Source: RPQJ01 sp963731105 (GTDB taxonomy: Bacteria > Pseudomonadota > Gammaproteobacteria > Steroidobacterales > Steroidobacteraceae). Taken from it: 64,000 nt of DNA. Both the position numbers and the translations under genes were made by a program. The notes under the pieces were generated by a model. That model was not told the origin of the DNA, did no database searches, and worked only from the letters and a program-made list of their open reading frames with translations. Location: the NCBI GenBank assembly GCA_963731105.1, contig CAVSUM010000010.1, forward strand, positions 248,001 through 312,000, read 5' to 3'. The stretch's first letter is position 1; every line of letters starts with the position of its first letter. Of this stretch, positions 1 through 9,178 are shown in pieces.

Positions 1-1902
1 CTCGGTCAATCCGGCGACCAGTCGGAAGCCGGCGCGATCTTCGAGGGCGGATTGTTCGGTTCGCACGGCGTGCTGGTGAACAGCGTCGCAATGCGCCGCT
101 TCGGTGGCCAGATGTCGGGCGTGCGGCTCGACACCACGTGGACCATCGACTTCCCGGACCGCCTGACAACGCTGCGGGTTGGCGACTGGTACACCGCGCC
201 CGGCTCGTGGGGTCGCTCCGTTCGCTTTGGCGGCGTGCAGTACGGCACCAACTTCAGCACGCAACCCGCGCTCGTCACCACGCCGTTGCTGCAGGCGTCC
301 GGCGAGGCGGTGGTTCCTTCCACGGTCGACGTCTTCGTCAACGGCCGCCCGGTCTCGAGCCAGGCGGTGCCGCCGGGCCCGTTCACGGTCGAGGGACTGC
401 CGGCGATCAGCGGCTCCGGTCAGCTGCAGATGGTCGTCACCGACGCCGCCGGCCGCCAGCAGGTCATCTCGCAACCGTACTACTCGAGCACGGCGCTGTT
501 GCGCGCGGGCCTGAACGAGTACTCCTTCGAGGCGGGCGCAGTGCGCCAGGACTATGGCCAGCGCAGCAGCGCTTACGGCGACGTCGCCGCCGCCGCCACG
601 TTCCGCCGCGGCATCAGCGACCGCTTCACCGCCGAAGCGCATGCCGAGGGCCGCAGCGGCAACGGACCCCGCGCAGCCGGCATCGGCGGCGCGTGGCAGA
701 CGGGCGAGCTCGGCGTGGTCACGACCGCCGTCGCCGCGGGCGCTGATCGCGACGGCAGTGGCTGGCTCGGCGGGCTCGGCTTCGAGCGCAACGGCTCGCT
801 GCTGACCGTATTCGCGCGCGCGCAATACGCCACCGAGTCGTTCGCGCAGCTCGGCACCGACCAGTTCGAGGAGCGGCCGCGCCAGCAGTTTTTCGGCGGC
901 ATGGGGTTGAACTTCGGGGCCTCCGGCAGCCTGCAGTTCGCCTACGGGCAGCAGGGCTTCTGGGGGGCGCCGAGCGTCGAGACGCTGGGTCTCGGCTACT
1001 CGCTGACTCTGCGCCGGCTCGGCTTCTTCAGCCTGTACGCGACGCACGCCACCGCCGAGGACAGCGACACGGGCCTGCTGTTCAGCTGGACCATGCCGCT
1101 CGGCGAGCGCCGCTCAACCAGCACCTCGATGCGGTACTCGCCGAACGATGGCGGTGAGAACTTCGAGGCAGTCTCCGCGCTGCAGCAGAACCTCGGTGTC
1201 GGCCCGGGCACCGGCTACTCCGTCGAGGTCTCGACCAGCAACGACCTGCGCGGCGGCATCAGCTACCAGGGCCGCGCCGGCGTCGCGAGTGCAGACTACG
1301 CCCGTCGCGACGGCGTGGATGGTGCGCGCGTCGGTGCCGTCGGCGGCGTCGCCATCACGGGCGCGGGCGTCATGCCGGCGCGGCGGCTGGACCGCAGTTT
1401 CGCGGTCGTGCAGGTCGCGGATCTCGAGGGCATACCGGTGATGATCGACAACCAGCTGGTCGGTCGCACCGACGCGAAAGGCCGCGTCCTGGTCACAGAA
1501 CTGCGGCCGTATGATCGCAACTCGATCAGCATTGACCCCACGGCCGTGCCGCTCGACGCGAGGCTCGACACCGACTCGATGAACGTCACGCCGGCCTATC
1601 GCAGCGGCGGACTCGTGCAGTTTCCCGTGAAGCGCGCGCTGGCTGCAACGGTGCGGCTGGTACTGGTCAACGGCCAGCCGGTGCCGTCCGGCGCGAGGGT
1701 CACGCTGGGTGGCGAGACCTTCCCGGTCGCCATGAACGGTCTGCTCTACTTCACCAGCGGCACCGAGCGCTACGACGCCACCGCACGCTGGCACAGCGGT
1801 ACCTGCGCGTTCGCCATCGACCGGCCGCCCAGCAAGGACCCGGTGCCCGATCTCGGCGTGGTGACTTGTCGCGCGGCCAGCCAGGGTGCAGCCAAGCCAT
1901 GA
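1..1902 (+). CDS. Outer-membrane fimbrial usher protein (partial, 5' end outside window)
   Basis: This is the C-terminal two thirds of a chaperone-usher outer-membrane pore (FimD/PapC family), which secretes and assembles fimbrial subunits. The frame is already open at base 1 and the first ATG is only at 52, so the gene starts upstream. The sequence shows a long beta-barrel-like stretch of alternating Gly, aromatic and polar residues. A small plug-like domain follows 'VPSTVDVFVNGRPV', and a C-terminal Ig-like domain contains 'DLEGIPVMIDNQLVGRTDAK'. This matches the family order of barrel, plug and CTD. The stop overlaps the start of the next gene by 4 bp (ATGA), so the two are translationally coupled. 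The subunit type next door suggests a spore-coat-U-type (SCPU, Csu-like) fimbria rather than classical type 1 pili. Confidence 0.9.
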   Translation, partial: LGQSGDQSEAGAIFEGGLFGSHGVLVNSVAMRRFGGQMSGVRLDTTWTIDFPDRLTTLRVGDWYTAPGSWGRSVRFGGVQYGTNFSTQPALVTTPLLQASGEAVVPSTVDVFVNGRPVSSQAVPPGPFTVEGLPAISGSGQLQMVVTDAAGRQQVISQPYYSSTALLRAGLNEYSFEAGAVRQDYGQRSSAYGDVAAAATFRRGISDRFTAEAHAEGRSGNGPRAAGIGGAWQTGELGVVTTAVAAGADRDGSGWLGGLGFERNGSLLTVFARAQYATESFAQLGTDQFEERPRQQFFGGMGLNFGASGSLQFAYGQQGFWGAPSVETLGLGYSLTLRRLGFFSLYATHATAEDSDTGLLFSWTMPLGERRSTSTSMRYSPNDGGENFEAVSALQQNLGVGPGTGYSVEVSTSNDLRGGISYQGRAGVASADYARRDGVDGARVGAVGGVAITGAGVMPARRLDRSFAVVQVADLEGIPVMIDNQLVGRTDAKGRVLVTELRPYDRNSISIDPTAVPLDARLDTDSMNVTPAYRSGGLVQFPVKRALAATVRLVLVNGQPVPSGARVTLGGETFPVAMNGLLYFTSGTERYDATARWHSGTCAFAIDRPPSKDPVPDLGVVTCRAASQGAAKP

Positions 1903-2400
1903 ACCTCCGGCGCCCACTGGCCGTTGCGCTGGTGAGCGCCTGCGCGGCGTTTGCGCCCGCGAAGTCCATGGCATCGTTTGGCTGTTCGGTGACGGTGGTC
2001 GGCGTGAACTTCGGCAACTACGACCCGGTCGCGGCCACACCCGACGATTCCGCTGGTCGCGTCGACGTCAGGTGTACCAACACACCCGGCACCGGAGCGA
2101 ACAACGTGGCCTACACAGTCGCCCTGTCGCCGGGCGTCGCCGGCAACTTCAATCCGCGGCGGCTGGCCTCGGGCAACGCACGGCTGGACTACAACCTGTT
2201 CCGCGACGCCGGCCGCACCCAGGTCTGGGGCAACGGCACCAGCGGCAGCTTCCTCGTTTCCGGCACCATGCGCGTCGGTGCGGGCCAGGGCAACGGCGAC
2301 GCGCACCAATACGCACGACATTTTCGGCCGCGTACCGGCCCGGCAGGACGCTGCGGTCGGCAACTACTCCGACACGATCGTGGTGACGTTGACGTTCTAG
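1899..2400 (+). CDS. Spore coat U (SCPU) domain fimbrial subunit, frameshifted
   Basis: This is a secreted fimbrial subunit of the spore coat U/Csu type, probably the tip or major subunit assembled by the upstream usher. The ATG at 1899 overlaps the usher stop. It is followed by a signal peptide ending near 'AKSMA' and the domain start 'FGCSVTVVGVNFGNYDP'. The N-terminal frame is lost between about 2275 and 2310. The expected C-terminal strand 'HDIFGRVPARQDAAVGNYSD', ending 'TIVVTLTF' and TAG at 2398-2400, is found in the +1 frame. One inserted base (or two deleted) restores a protein of about 165 residues, the normal family length. Confidence is high for the domain and moderate that the break is a sequence error rather than a pseudogene. 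Confidence 0.8.
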
Positions 2401-2404
2401 GGAA

Positions 2405-2932
2405 TCAGAGCGCGGCGAACGTGACGTGCACCGGCAGTTCGATGCGGCCAGGGCGCACCAGGTCGTCGAGACGCACGCGGATGCGCAGCAGGATCTCCTG
2501 CGCGCCGGCCTGCCACGGACGATGCAGTTCGATGCCGTCCGTGCCGAGTGCGATGGACAGCGCACCGCCGCCGAGCTGGACGGCTTCGGCCCGTGCCGTG
2601 CGTGGCCTGACCTGCAGCAGGAAGCCGCGCCGATCGTTGCTGCGCACCCGGTAGGTCGCGGTCGACTCGACGTAGCCGCGCTCGATGTCGCTGGCCGAGA
2701 TCACCACTGCAGCCGCAGCCGCGGCCTCGACCACGGTGCGCGGCACGACGCTGGCCGTCACGACGACCTGCGCCTGCTGCGCATGAGCCGGCATCCCCAG
2801 ACCGAAGGCCAGCAGCGCGACGCCACCGAGCCATAGCCACATCGATGCAACCACCCCGCGTGTCCCGGAAGCCGGCACTGCCGGTCCGCTGACTTGCACG
2901 CTCATCAAACGCCGCCAGGCACGCCTTGGCAT
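2405..2932 (-). CDS. Secreted protein of unknown function, convergent with the fimbrial genes
   Basis: This encodes 175 residues at most. A start at the internal Met before 'WLWLGGVALLAFGLG' gives a cleaner signal peptide ending in 'MPAHA'. The mature part is about 120 residues, beta-rich, with 'YRVRSNDRRGFLLQV', and has no enzymatic motif. It ends 5 bp from the stop of the convergent SCPU gene. Similar small secreted proteins sit beside SCPU-type fimbrial clusters, so a fimbria-related role is possible, but that rests on position only. Confidence 0.6.
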   Translation of the reverse strand: MPRRAWRRLMSVQVSGPAVPASGTRGVVASMWLWLGGVALLAFGLGMPAHAQQAQVVVTASVVPRTVVEAAAAAAVVISASDIERGYVESTATYRVRSNDRRGFLLQVRPRTARAEAVQLGGGALSIALGTDGIELHRPWQAGAQEILLRIRVRLDDLVRPGRIELPVHVTFAAL

Positions 2933-3130
2933 CAGGGTTAATCGCCAGTTTGCGTGTTCCAGTTCTCAGAATTGAAGCTACCCCTTGCCCACGGGCGTTG
3001 CAATCGTGCTGGCACCGTTGCGGACTACGTCGTGTTGCGTCGCAGCAGCGGGAGCCGCGGTCCGGTTGCGCGCCCCCGCAGAACGGCTAAGCTCGCCGCT
3101 TGCGTTTCCGCCCCTGAGAGTCGCCGCGCA

Positions 3131-4942
3131 GTGCAACCAACCGACACGACTGACCCGGACTACTTCCATCGGGTCGTGGACTGCCAATGGGCCTGCCCGG
3201 CGCACACCGACGTGCCGGAGTACATCCGGCTCATCGCGCTGGGCCGGTTTTCCGACGCCTACATGGTCAACCGGGAATCGAACGTGTTCCCCGGCATCCT
3301 CGGCCGCGTCTGTGACCGGCCGTGCGAGCCCGCCTGCCGCCGCGGCCGCGTCGAGGACAAGCCGGTCGCGATCTGCCGCCTGAAACGCGTCGCGGCCGAC
3401 CACAAGGACGGCATCGTCGACCGGTTGCCGGTGATCCCTGCGCAAAAGAACGGCAAGCGCGTCGCCTGCATCGGCGCCGGCCCCGCCTCGCTCACCGTGG
3501 CGAACGACCTGCTGCCGCTCGGCTACGAAGTCGTCATCTTCGAGCAGTGGGACAAGCCCGGCGGCCTGATGCGCACCAACATCCCGGCCTTCCGCCTGCC
3601 CGAGTCGGTGATCGACGAGGAAATCGGCTACGTCACCGGCATGGGTGCCGAGATCCGCTACAACTCGCGCATCGACAGCATGAAGAAGCTGCTCGCCACC
3701 GGCGGCTTCGACGCCGTGTTCGTGGGCTCGGGCGCGCCGAAGGGCAAGGAACTCAAGCTGCCGGGCCGTGCGGAAGGCGACGCCAGCATCCACATCGGCA
3801 TCCAGTGGCTCGAGTCGGTGGCCTTCAAGCACCTCGACAAGATCGGCGAGAGGGTGCTGATCATCGGCGTGGGCAACACGGCGATGGACTGCTGCCGCTC
3901 GTCGCTGCGCCTCGGCGCGAAGGACGTGAAGGTGATGGCGCGCAAGCCGCGCCAGTTCTTCAAGGCGTCGGAGTGGGAGCTCGAGGACGCCGAGGCCGAG
4001 AACGTCGAGATCGTGGTGAACCACGCGCCGAAGCGCTTCGTCGTCGAGAACGGCCGGCTCACCGGCATGCTGTTCGACCAGATGGAGTACGACCTCGACG
4101 CGCGCGGCCGCATCGTCGCCGAACGCGTGGTGGGCGAGGCGTTCTTCCCGGCCGACGACGTGATCCTCGCCATCGGGCAGGAGAACGCGTTCCCCTGGAT
4201 CGAGGACGACCTGGGCCTGCAGTTCGACAAGTGGCACGTGCCGGTGGTGGACGAGAAGACCTTCCAGTCCACGCGGCCCGACGTGTTCTTCGGCGGCGAC
4301 GCGGCGTTCGGCCCGAAGAACATCATCTGGGCCGTCGAGCACGGTCACCAGGCCGCGATCTCGATCCACAATTTCTGCATGGGCCAGCCGGTCACCAACC
4401 GCCTGCCCGCCACGCTGAACCTCTCGAGCCGCAAGATGGGCCTGCACGAGTGGTCGTACAAGAACGACTACAACCCGGTCGAGCGCCGGCTGGTGCCGCA
4501 CGTCAGCCTCAAGGAACGCTTCAAGCAGATCAGCATCGAGGTCGAACTCGGCTTCGACGCCGAGCAGGCCGCGGCCGAGGTGCAGCGCTGCCTCAACTGC
4601 GACATCCAGACGGTGTTCGACGCGAAGCTCTGCATCGAGTGCGACGCCTGCATCGACATCTGCCCGACCGACTGCCTCACCATCACCCGCAACGGCGATG
4701 AGGCGGACCTCGCGACGCGCCTCAAGGCGCCGCGCAACACACCGCAGCAGCCGTTGTACGTCTCCGAGCCGCTCAAGCAGACCGGCCGCGTCATGGTGAA
4801 GGACGAGGACCTCTGCGTGCACTGCGGACTCTGCGCCGAGCGCTGCCCGACGGCGGCCTGGGACATGCAGAAGTCCACCATCCACCTGCCCCACGCCACC
4901 GACCACACATGGCCCAGTCCGCAAAAGCGCCAGACCGCGTAA
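3131..4942 (+). CDS. korC: FAD/Fe-S electron-transfer subunit of a 2-oxoacid:ferredoxin oxidoreductase (GltD-like)
   Basis: This is a GltD-family NAD(P)H-linked flavoprotein with extra iron-sulfur domains. From the N-terminus it shows a cysteine cluster ('CQWACPAH' then 'CDRPCEPACRRG') for [4Fe-4S] centres, an FAD-binding 'GAGPASLTVANDLLPLGYEV', a second nucleotide fold at 'GVGNTAMDCCRSSLRLGA', and two C-terminal [4Fe-4S] motifs 'CIECDACIDICP' and 'CVHCGLCAERCP'. I place the start at the GTG at 3131, because the family begins close to 'PTDTTDPDYFHR'. An upstream ATG at 2954 would add 59 unconserved residues. The gene overlaps the next one by 34 bp. The closest characterised arrangement I know is 2-oxoglutarate:NADP+ oxidoreductase (KorABC) of Azoarcus, where the third subunit links the ferredoxin-type enzyme to NADP. 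The symbol follows that analogy. Confidence 0.8.
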   Translation: MQPTDTTDPDYFHRVVDCQWACPAHTDVPEYIRLIALGRFSDAYMVNRESNVFPGILGRVCDRPCEPACRRGRVEDKPVAICRLKRVAADHKDGIVDRLPVIPAQKNGKRVACIGAGPASLTVANDLLPLGYEVVIFEQWDKPGGLMRTNIPAFRLPESVIDEEIGYVTGMGAEIRYNSRIDSMKKLLATGGFDAVFVGSGAPKGKELKLPGRAEGDASIHIGIQWLESVAFKHLDKIGERVLIIGVGNTAMDCCRSSLRLGAKDVKVMARKPRQFFKASEWELEDAEAENVEIVVNHAPKRFVVENGRLTGMLFDQMEYDLDARGRIVAERVVGEAFFPADDVILAIGQENAFPWIEDDLGLQFDKWHVPVVDEKTFQSTRPDVFFGGDAAFGPKNIIWAVEHGHQAAISIHNFCMGQPVTNRLPATLNLSSRKMGLHEWSYKNDYNPVERRLVPHVSLKERFKQISIEVELGFDAEQAAAEVQRCLNCDIQTVFDAKLCIECDACIDICPTDCLTITRNGDEADLATRLKAPRNTPQQPLYVSEPLKQTGRVMVKDEDLCVHCGLCAERCPTAAWDMQKSTIHLPHATDHTWPSPQKRQTA

Positions 4943-6741
4943 ACGACTTCGTCATCAAGCTCGCCAACGTGAACGGCACCGGCTCGGCCAGTGCCAACAC
5001 GCTGCTCATGAAGGCGATCTTCCGCATGGGCATCCCGGTGATGGGGAAGAATTACTTCCCGTCCAACATCCAGGGCCTGCCCACGTGGTACGAGATCCGC
5101 GTGACGAAGGACGGCTACGTCGCCCGCTCCGGCCGCGTGGACCTGATGGTGGCGATGAACGCGGAGACCTATCACAAGGACGTGCGCGAGGTATCGCCTG
5201 GCGGCGTCCTGATCTTCGACTCGACCTGGCCGCGTGCCACCGTGCTGAGCCGCGAGGACATCACCATCCTCGGCGTGCCGCTGGCACGGATCTGCAACGA
5301 GAACTTCGTCGGCGTGCGCAACCGCATCCTGATGAAGAACATCATGTATGCCGGCGTGCTCGCCGCCCTGCTCGAGATCGACGTCGAGGTGATCCGCGGG
5401 CTGCTCACGGAGAGCTACGCGAAGAAGCCCGCGCTGGTGGACGCCAACATGAAGGCGGTGCAGCTCGGCTACGATTACGCGAAGGCGAACCTGCCCTGCC
5501 CGCTGCCGCTGCGCGTCGAGCGCATGGACAAGACCAGGGGCCACGTGATGATCGACGGCAACACCGCGGCCGGCCTCGGTGCCGTCTATGCGGGTGCCAC
5601 CGTCGGCCCGTGGTACCCGATCACGCCGTCCACGTCGCTGATGGACGCGTTCAAGGGCTTCTGCCAGAAGCTGCGCGTCGATCCGGAGACCGGCAAGAAC
5701 AACTTTGCAGTGATCCAGGCGGAGGACGAACTGTCGGCGATCGGCATGGTGCTGGGCGCGAACTGGAACGGCGCGCGCGCCTTCACCGCCACCAGCGGCC
5801 CGGGCATCTCGCTGATGAGCGAGTTCATCGGCCTCGCCTACTACGCCGAGGTTCCCGCGGTGATCTTCGACGTGCAGCGCGTCGGCCCCTCGACCGGCAT
5901 GCCCACGCGCACGCAGCAGTGCGACCTGATGCTGTGCGCCTACGCCTCGCACGGCGACACCAAGCACGTGCTGCTGTTCCCCTCGAATCCCGAGGAGTGC
6001 TTCTACATGGCGGTGCAGGCGTTCGACCTCGCCGAGCGCCTGCAGACGCCGGTGTTCGTGATGTCCGACCTCGACATCGGCATGAACGACTGGATGTGCC
6101 CGGACCTGAAGTGGGACGACAGCTATCGGCCGGACCGCGGCAAGGTGCTGACCAGGGACGAGATCGAGGCGCTGCCGAAATTCCACCGTTACCTCGACAA
6201 GGACGACGACGGCATCCCCTACCGCACGCTGCCGGGCGTGTCCGCCAAGGGCGCGTACTTCACGCGCGGCTCCGGCCACAACCAGTACGGCGGCTACACC
6301 GAGGACTCGACCGAGTACCAGGTGGTGCTCGACCGGCTGGCGCGCAAGTTCCGGCGCGCGCGGACGCTGGTACCGCCACCGGTCATCGAGGCGACCGGCA
6401 CCAGCGACATCGGGCTGGTCGCCATCGGCAGCAGCCGCGGCGCCGTCAACGAGGCGCGCGACATCCTGGCGAAGCGCGGCATCCCGATCGATTACATGCG
6501 CATCAAGGCGTTCCCGTTCACGAAGGAAGTCGAGGGGTTCCTGGCGTCCCACGTGAAGATCTTCGTGGTCGAGCAGAACCGCGACGCGCAGCTGCGGTCG
6601 CTGCTGACGCTGGAGACGGACGTGCCGAAATCGAAGCTGCATTCGATCCTGCACTACAACGGCCTGCCCATGACTTCGCAGGGCATCGTCGAGGCGGTGC
6701 TGGCCGAGTTGGGCGACGCCAAGCGCGCGGCGCTGGCGTAA
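4909..6741 (+). CDS. korA: 2-oxoacid:ferredoxin oxidoreductase, fused gamma-alpha subunit
   Basis: With 610 residues this has the usual length of the fused gamma-alpha (KorA) subunit. The N-terminal gamma domain (to about residue 200) has 'GTGSASANTLLMKAIFRMGI'. The alpha (pyrimidine-binding) part begins near 'AGLGAVYAGATVGPWYPITP' and carries 'FTATSGPGISLMSE' and 'RVGPSTGMPTRTQQ', signatures of 2-oxoglutarate/2-oxoacid ferredoxin oxidoreductases. With KorB it oxidatively decarboxylates a 2-oxoacid, most likely 2-oxoglutarate, to the acyl-CoA in a thiamine diphosphate-dependent reaction. It overlaps the upstream flavoprotein gene and is followed 27 bp later by korB, so the three form one operon. 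The exact substrate cannot be read from sequence. Confidence 0.92.
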   Translation: MAQSAKAPDRVNDFVIKLANVNGTGSASANTLLMKAIFRMGIPVMGKNYFPSNIQGLPTWYEIRVTKDGYVARSGRVDLMVAMNAETYHKDVREVSPGGVLIFDSTWPRATVLSREDITILGVPLARICNENFVGVRNRILMKNIMYAGVLAALLEIDVEVIRGLLTESYAKKPALVDANMKAVQLGYDYAKANLPCPLPLRVERMDKTRGHVMIDGNTAAGLGAVYAGATVGPWYPITPSTSLMDAFKGFCQKLRVDPETGKNNFAVIQAEDELSAIGMVLGANWNGARAFTATSGPGISLMSEFIGLAYYAEVPAVIFDVQRVGPSTGMPTRTQQCDLMLCAYASHGDTKHVLLFPSNPEECFYMAVQAFDLAERLQTPVFVMSDLDIGMNDWMCPDLKWDDSYRPDRGKVLTRDEIEALPKFHRYLDKDDDGIPYRTLPGVSAKGAYFTRGSGHNQYGGYTEDSTEYQVVLDRLARKFRRARTLVPPPVIEATGTSDIGLVAIGSSRGAVNEARDILAKRGIPIDYMRIKAFPFTKEVEGFLASHVKIFVVEQNRDAQLRSLLTLETDVPKSKLHSILHYNGLPMTSQGIVEAVLAELGDAKRAALA

Positions 6742-6768
6742 GCGGATAGCGAACAGGATAGACGCCCC

Positions 6769-7825
6769 ATGTCGTTCATCAACAAGCCGAAAGTCCGGCA
6801 TCCGGACCTGCCGAAGAACGAGCTCGGGTTGACGCGCCGCGACTACGAGGGCGCGATGTCGACGCTGTGCGCGGGCTGCGGCCACGACTCGGTCACCGCC
6901 TCGATCATCGAGGCGCTGTGGGGGCTCAGCCTGCGGCCCGAGCAACTGGTGAAGCTGTCGGGCATCGGCTGCTCGTCGAAAACCACGGCGTACTTTGCAA
7001 GCGGCGCGCACGGCTTCAACGGCGTGCACGGCCGCATGCCCTCGGTGGCCACCGGCGCCAACGCGGCGAACAAGGACCTGTACTACATCGGCGTCTCGGG
7101 CGACGGCGACTCGCTGTCGATCGGCTTCGGCCAGTTCGCGCATTCGATCCGCCGCAACGTCAACATGCTGTACCTGTGCGAGAACAACGGCGTGTACGGC
7201 CTCACCAAGGGCCAGTTCTCGGCGTCGGCCGACATCGGCACCAAGTCGAAGAAGGGCGAGGAAAACCTGCAGGCGCCGGTGGACCCGTGCCTCGCGGCGC
7301 TGTCGCTCGGCGGCACGTTCATCGCGCGCAGCTTCTCGGGCGACAAGGAGCAGCTGGTGCCGCTGATCCAGGCCGGGCTGATGCACAAGGGCTTCGCGAT
7401 GATCGACATCATCTCGCCCTGCGTGACGTTCAACGACCACGTGGGCTCGACCAAGAGCTACACGTTCACGCGCGAGCACTACCACGAGGCGGTGCACGCC
7501 GATTACATCCCGCCGCGGCAGGAGATCACCGCCACGCTACGCCGAGGGCGAGGTGCTGCCGGTGCAGATGCACGACGGCAGCCACATGCTGCTGCGCAAG
7601 CTCGACAAGGATTACGACCCGACCCACCGCGGCAAGGCCTTCGAGTACCTGCGCACGCGGCTGCGCGAGGGCGAGCATGTCACCGGGTTGATCTTCGCCT
7701 CATCGAGCGGCCCGGACATGCACGACATGGCGGGCACCACCGATCAGCCGCTGAACCAGGTGCCTTACGAGAAGCTGCACCCGGGTGCCGCCGGACTGGC
7801 GAAGATCCTGAAGCGGTACGCCTAG
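6769..7825 (+). CDS. korB: 2-oxoacid:ferredoxin oxidoreductase, beta subunit (frameshifted near the 3' end)
   Basis: This is the thiamine diphosphate-binding beta subunit. It shows 'LCAGCGHDSVTASIIEALWG' near the N-terminus, 'GIGCSSKT', and the Mg-ThDP motif 'GVSGDGDSLSIGFGQFAHS' followed by 'NNGVYGLTKGQ'. The frame breaks near 7537. The first frame reads '...EITATLRRGRG', whereas the expected continuation 'YAEGEVLPVQMHDGSHML' and the true C-terminus 'GLAKILKRYA' lie in the +1 frame, ending at 7825. A single extra base before TAC explains it. The corrected protein is about 351 residues, normal for KorB. Confidence 0.88.
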
Positions 7826-7963
7826 ACCAGTTCTCCGTCGTCTCTCTTTCTCGCGATTCCCGGCAAATAGACGCTCTGCGGACGCCGCCACCCCAGGTCA
7901 TTCTTCACGTGGCCGGAGCCACCGGCACATTGATATGGCAATCCAGCCATACCCAGCGGTAGG

Positions 7964-8257
7964 ATGCCGATGGCCGGGCGATTCGACTGGGATGAGCGCA
8001 AGGACGCTGAGAACCAACGCAAGCACGGTGTCGCGTTCGCATCGGCACGCGAGGCGTTTCTCGACCCGGCACGTGTGATCGCGCGGGATCTGGCGCACAG
8101 CGCGGCGGAGGAACGCTATTACTGCTTTGGACGGGCCGGCGCCGGCATCCTGACGGTGCGGTTCACTTACCGACGCGGAATCATCCGGATGATCGGCGCC
8201 GGCTACTGGCGACGAGGCAGGCGAATCTATGAAGAAGCGAATTCGATACGCGGATGA
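7964..8257 (+). CDS. brnT: BrnT family toxin
   Basis: This is the RelE-fold ribonuclease toxin of a type II toxin-antitoxin module. The family start 'FDWDERKDAENQRKHGV' is obvious, followed by 'FASAREAFLDPARV' and the closing region 'RIIRMIGAGYWRRGRRIYEE' (written from the GIIRMIG segment). At about 97 residues it has typical BrnT length. An alternative ATG lies two codons in, at 7970. The gene overlaps brnA by 29 bp, the usual toxin-first order of this family. The unit sits alone between the kor operon and a DUF4124 gene. Free BrnT would inhibit translation, and the BrnTA complex normally represses its own promoter. Confidence 0.88.
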   Translation: MPMAGRFDWDERKDAENQRKHGVAFASAREAFLDPARVIARDLAHSAAEERYYCFGRAGAGILTVRFTYRRGIIRMIGAGYWRRGRRIYEEANSIRG

Positions 8258-8480
8258 GCCGATCGGACCGGTCGAGATCGTGCCGGACTTCCTGCCGCCG
8301 CCAGACGAACTGGCACGCGAGGATGACGGCGTCAAGGTGACCTTGACGCTCAGTCGCCGCAGCGTCGATTTCTTCAAGGCAGAGGCGCAACGGCAGAACT
8401 GCTCGTACCAGCGGATGATCCGCCGGCTGGTCGATTCCTATGCAGCCAGGTACAGCGCGGGATCACGCCCGGGCAAGTGA
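8229..8480 (+). CDS. brnA: BrnA family antitoxin
   Basis: An 83-residue partner of BrnT. The C-terminal half, 'VKVTLTLSRRSVDFFKAEAQ' followed by 'SYQRMIRRLVDSYA', is a ribbon-helix-helix DNA-binding fold. The acidic and proline-containing N-terminal half is the toxin-wrapping region in this family. It begins inside brnT, so translation is coupled. A BrnTA dimer would be expected to bind upstream of 7964, but I see no clear palindrome there. Confidence 0.85.
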   Translation: MKKRIRYADEPIGPVEIVPDFLPPPDELAREDDGVKVTLTLSRRSVDFFKAEAQRQNCSYQRMIRRLVDSYAARYSAGSRPGK

Positions 8481-8544
8481 CCCGCCTGCGGCCGCAACCC
8501 TGCACCACAACATCGAACGCCCCGGCTTCCGTAGAATGCCGCGC

Positions 8545-9153
8545 ATGTCCCGCAGCCTGCTCGTTGCCGTTGCTGCCATTGCGTCCGTGCTGCTCGCACC
8601 GGCGGCCCTCGGCCAGGTCTACCGCTGGACCGACGAGGACGGCGTCATCCACCTCTCGAGCAGCAAGCCGCCGCCCGGCGTGAAGGCCGAGCGCATCGAG
8701 ATGCCGGGATCGAAGAAGCGCTCGTCCACGTCGTCGAGCAGCGCCCGGGCCTCCAGTTCCAGCAGCTCGCGCAGCGGCTCCGGCTCCGCGACGCCGCCCG
8801 CTTCCGCAGCGCAGGTCGCCGAGCGCGAGCAACTGCTCGGCCGCCTGCAGACCCGCGAATGCGTGATCGCGCTCGAGGCGCTCGATCGCAAGACGGACGG
8901 CGCGGAGCCGACCTCGGCCACGGAGATCCGCCGGCTGCAGCAGACCGCCGAGCTGAACTGCAGCCAGGATCCCGCGAGACGTCGCCAGCAGGAGGCGATG
9001 GCCGCGAAGCTGCGCGTCGCCAACAGTCCGCAGTGCGTCGAGGCGCGCAACCAGCTCGCCGACATGATGGCGCCGGGCGCCCGCCCGCCGCGCGAGCAGT
9101 TGCAGTCGCAGCAGGCGTTCGTCGACGAGCACTGCACGTCGCCGGTGCGCTGA
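8545..9153 (+). CDS. DUF4124 domain secreted protein
   Basis: A signal peptide ('SLLVAVAAIASVLLAPAALG') is followed at once by the DUF4124 core 'VYRWTDEDGVIHLSSSKPPP'. This small beta module is common in periplasmic proteins of gammaproteobacteria. A Ser-rich low-complexity linker comes next, then a helical C-terminal region of about 120 residues with paired cysteines ('TRECVIALEALDRK', 'ELNCSQDP', 'SPQCVEARN', 'DEHCTSP'), which suggests disulfides in the periplasm. I chose the ATG at 8545 because the hydrophobic core begins immediately. An ATG at 8536 is also in frame. No biochemical function is known for the family. Confidence 0.8.
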   Translation: MSRSLLVAVAAIASVLLAPAALGQVYRWTDEDGVIHLSSSKPPPGVKAERIEMPGSKKRSSTSSSSARASSSSSSRSGSGSATPPASAAQVAEREQLLGRLQTRECVIALEALDRKTDGAEPTSATEIRRLQQTAELNCSQDPARRRQQEAMAAKLRVANSPQCVEARNQLADMMAPGARPPREQLQSQQAFVDEHCTSPVR

Positions 9154-9178
9154 AGCGGCGATCAGCTCCTGGTCCGCA

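Noticed and set aside
4468..7497. A 1009-codon open frame antisense to korA/korB
   Set aside because: Long antisense frames are expected in high-GC DNA. The translation is Arg/Ala/His/Val-rich without domains, and the plus strand carries clear conserved enzymes.
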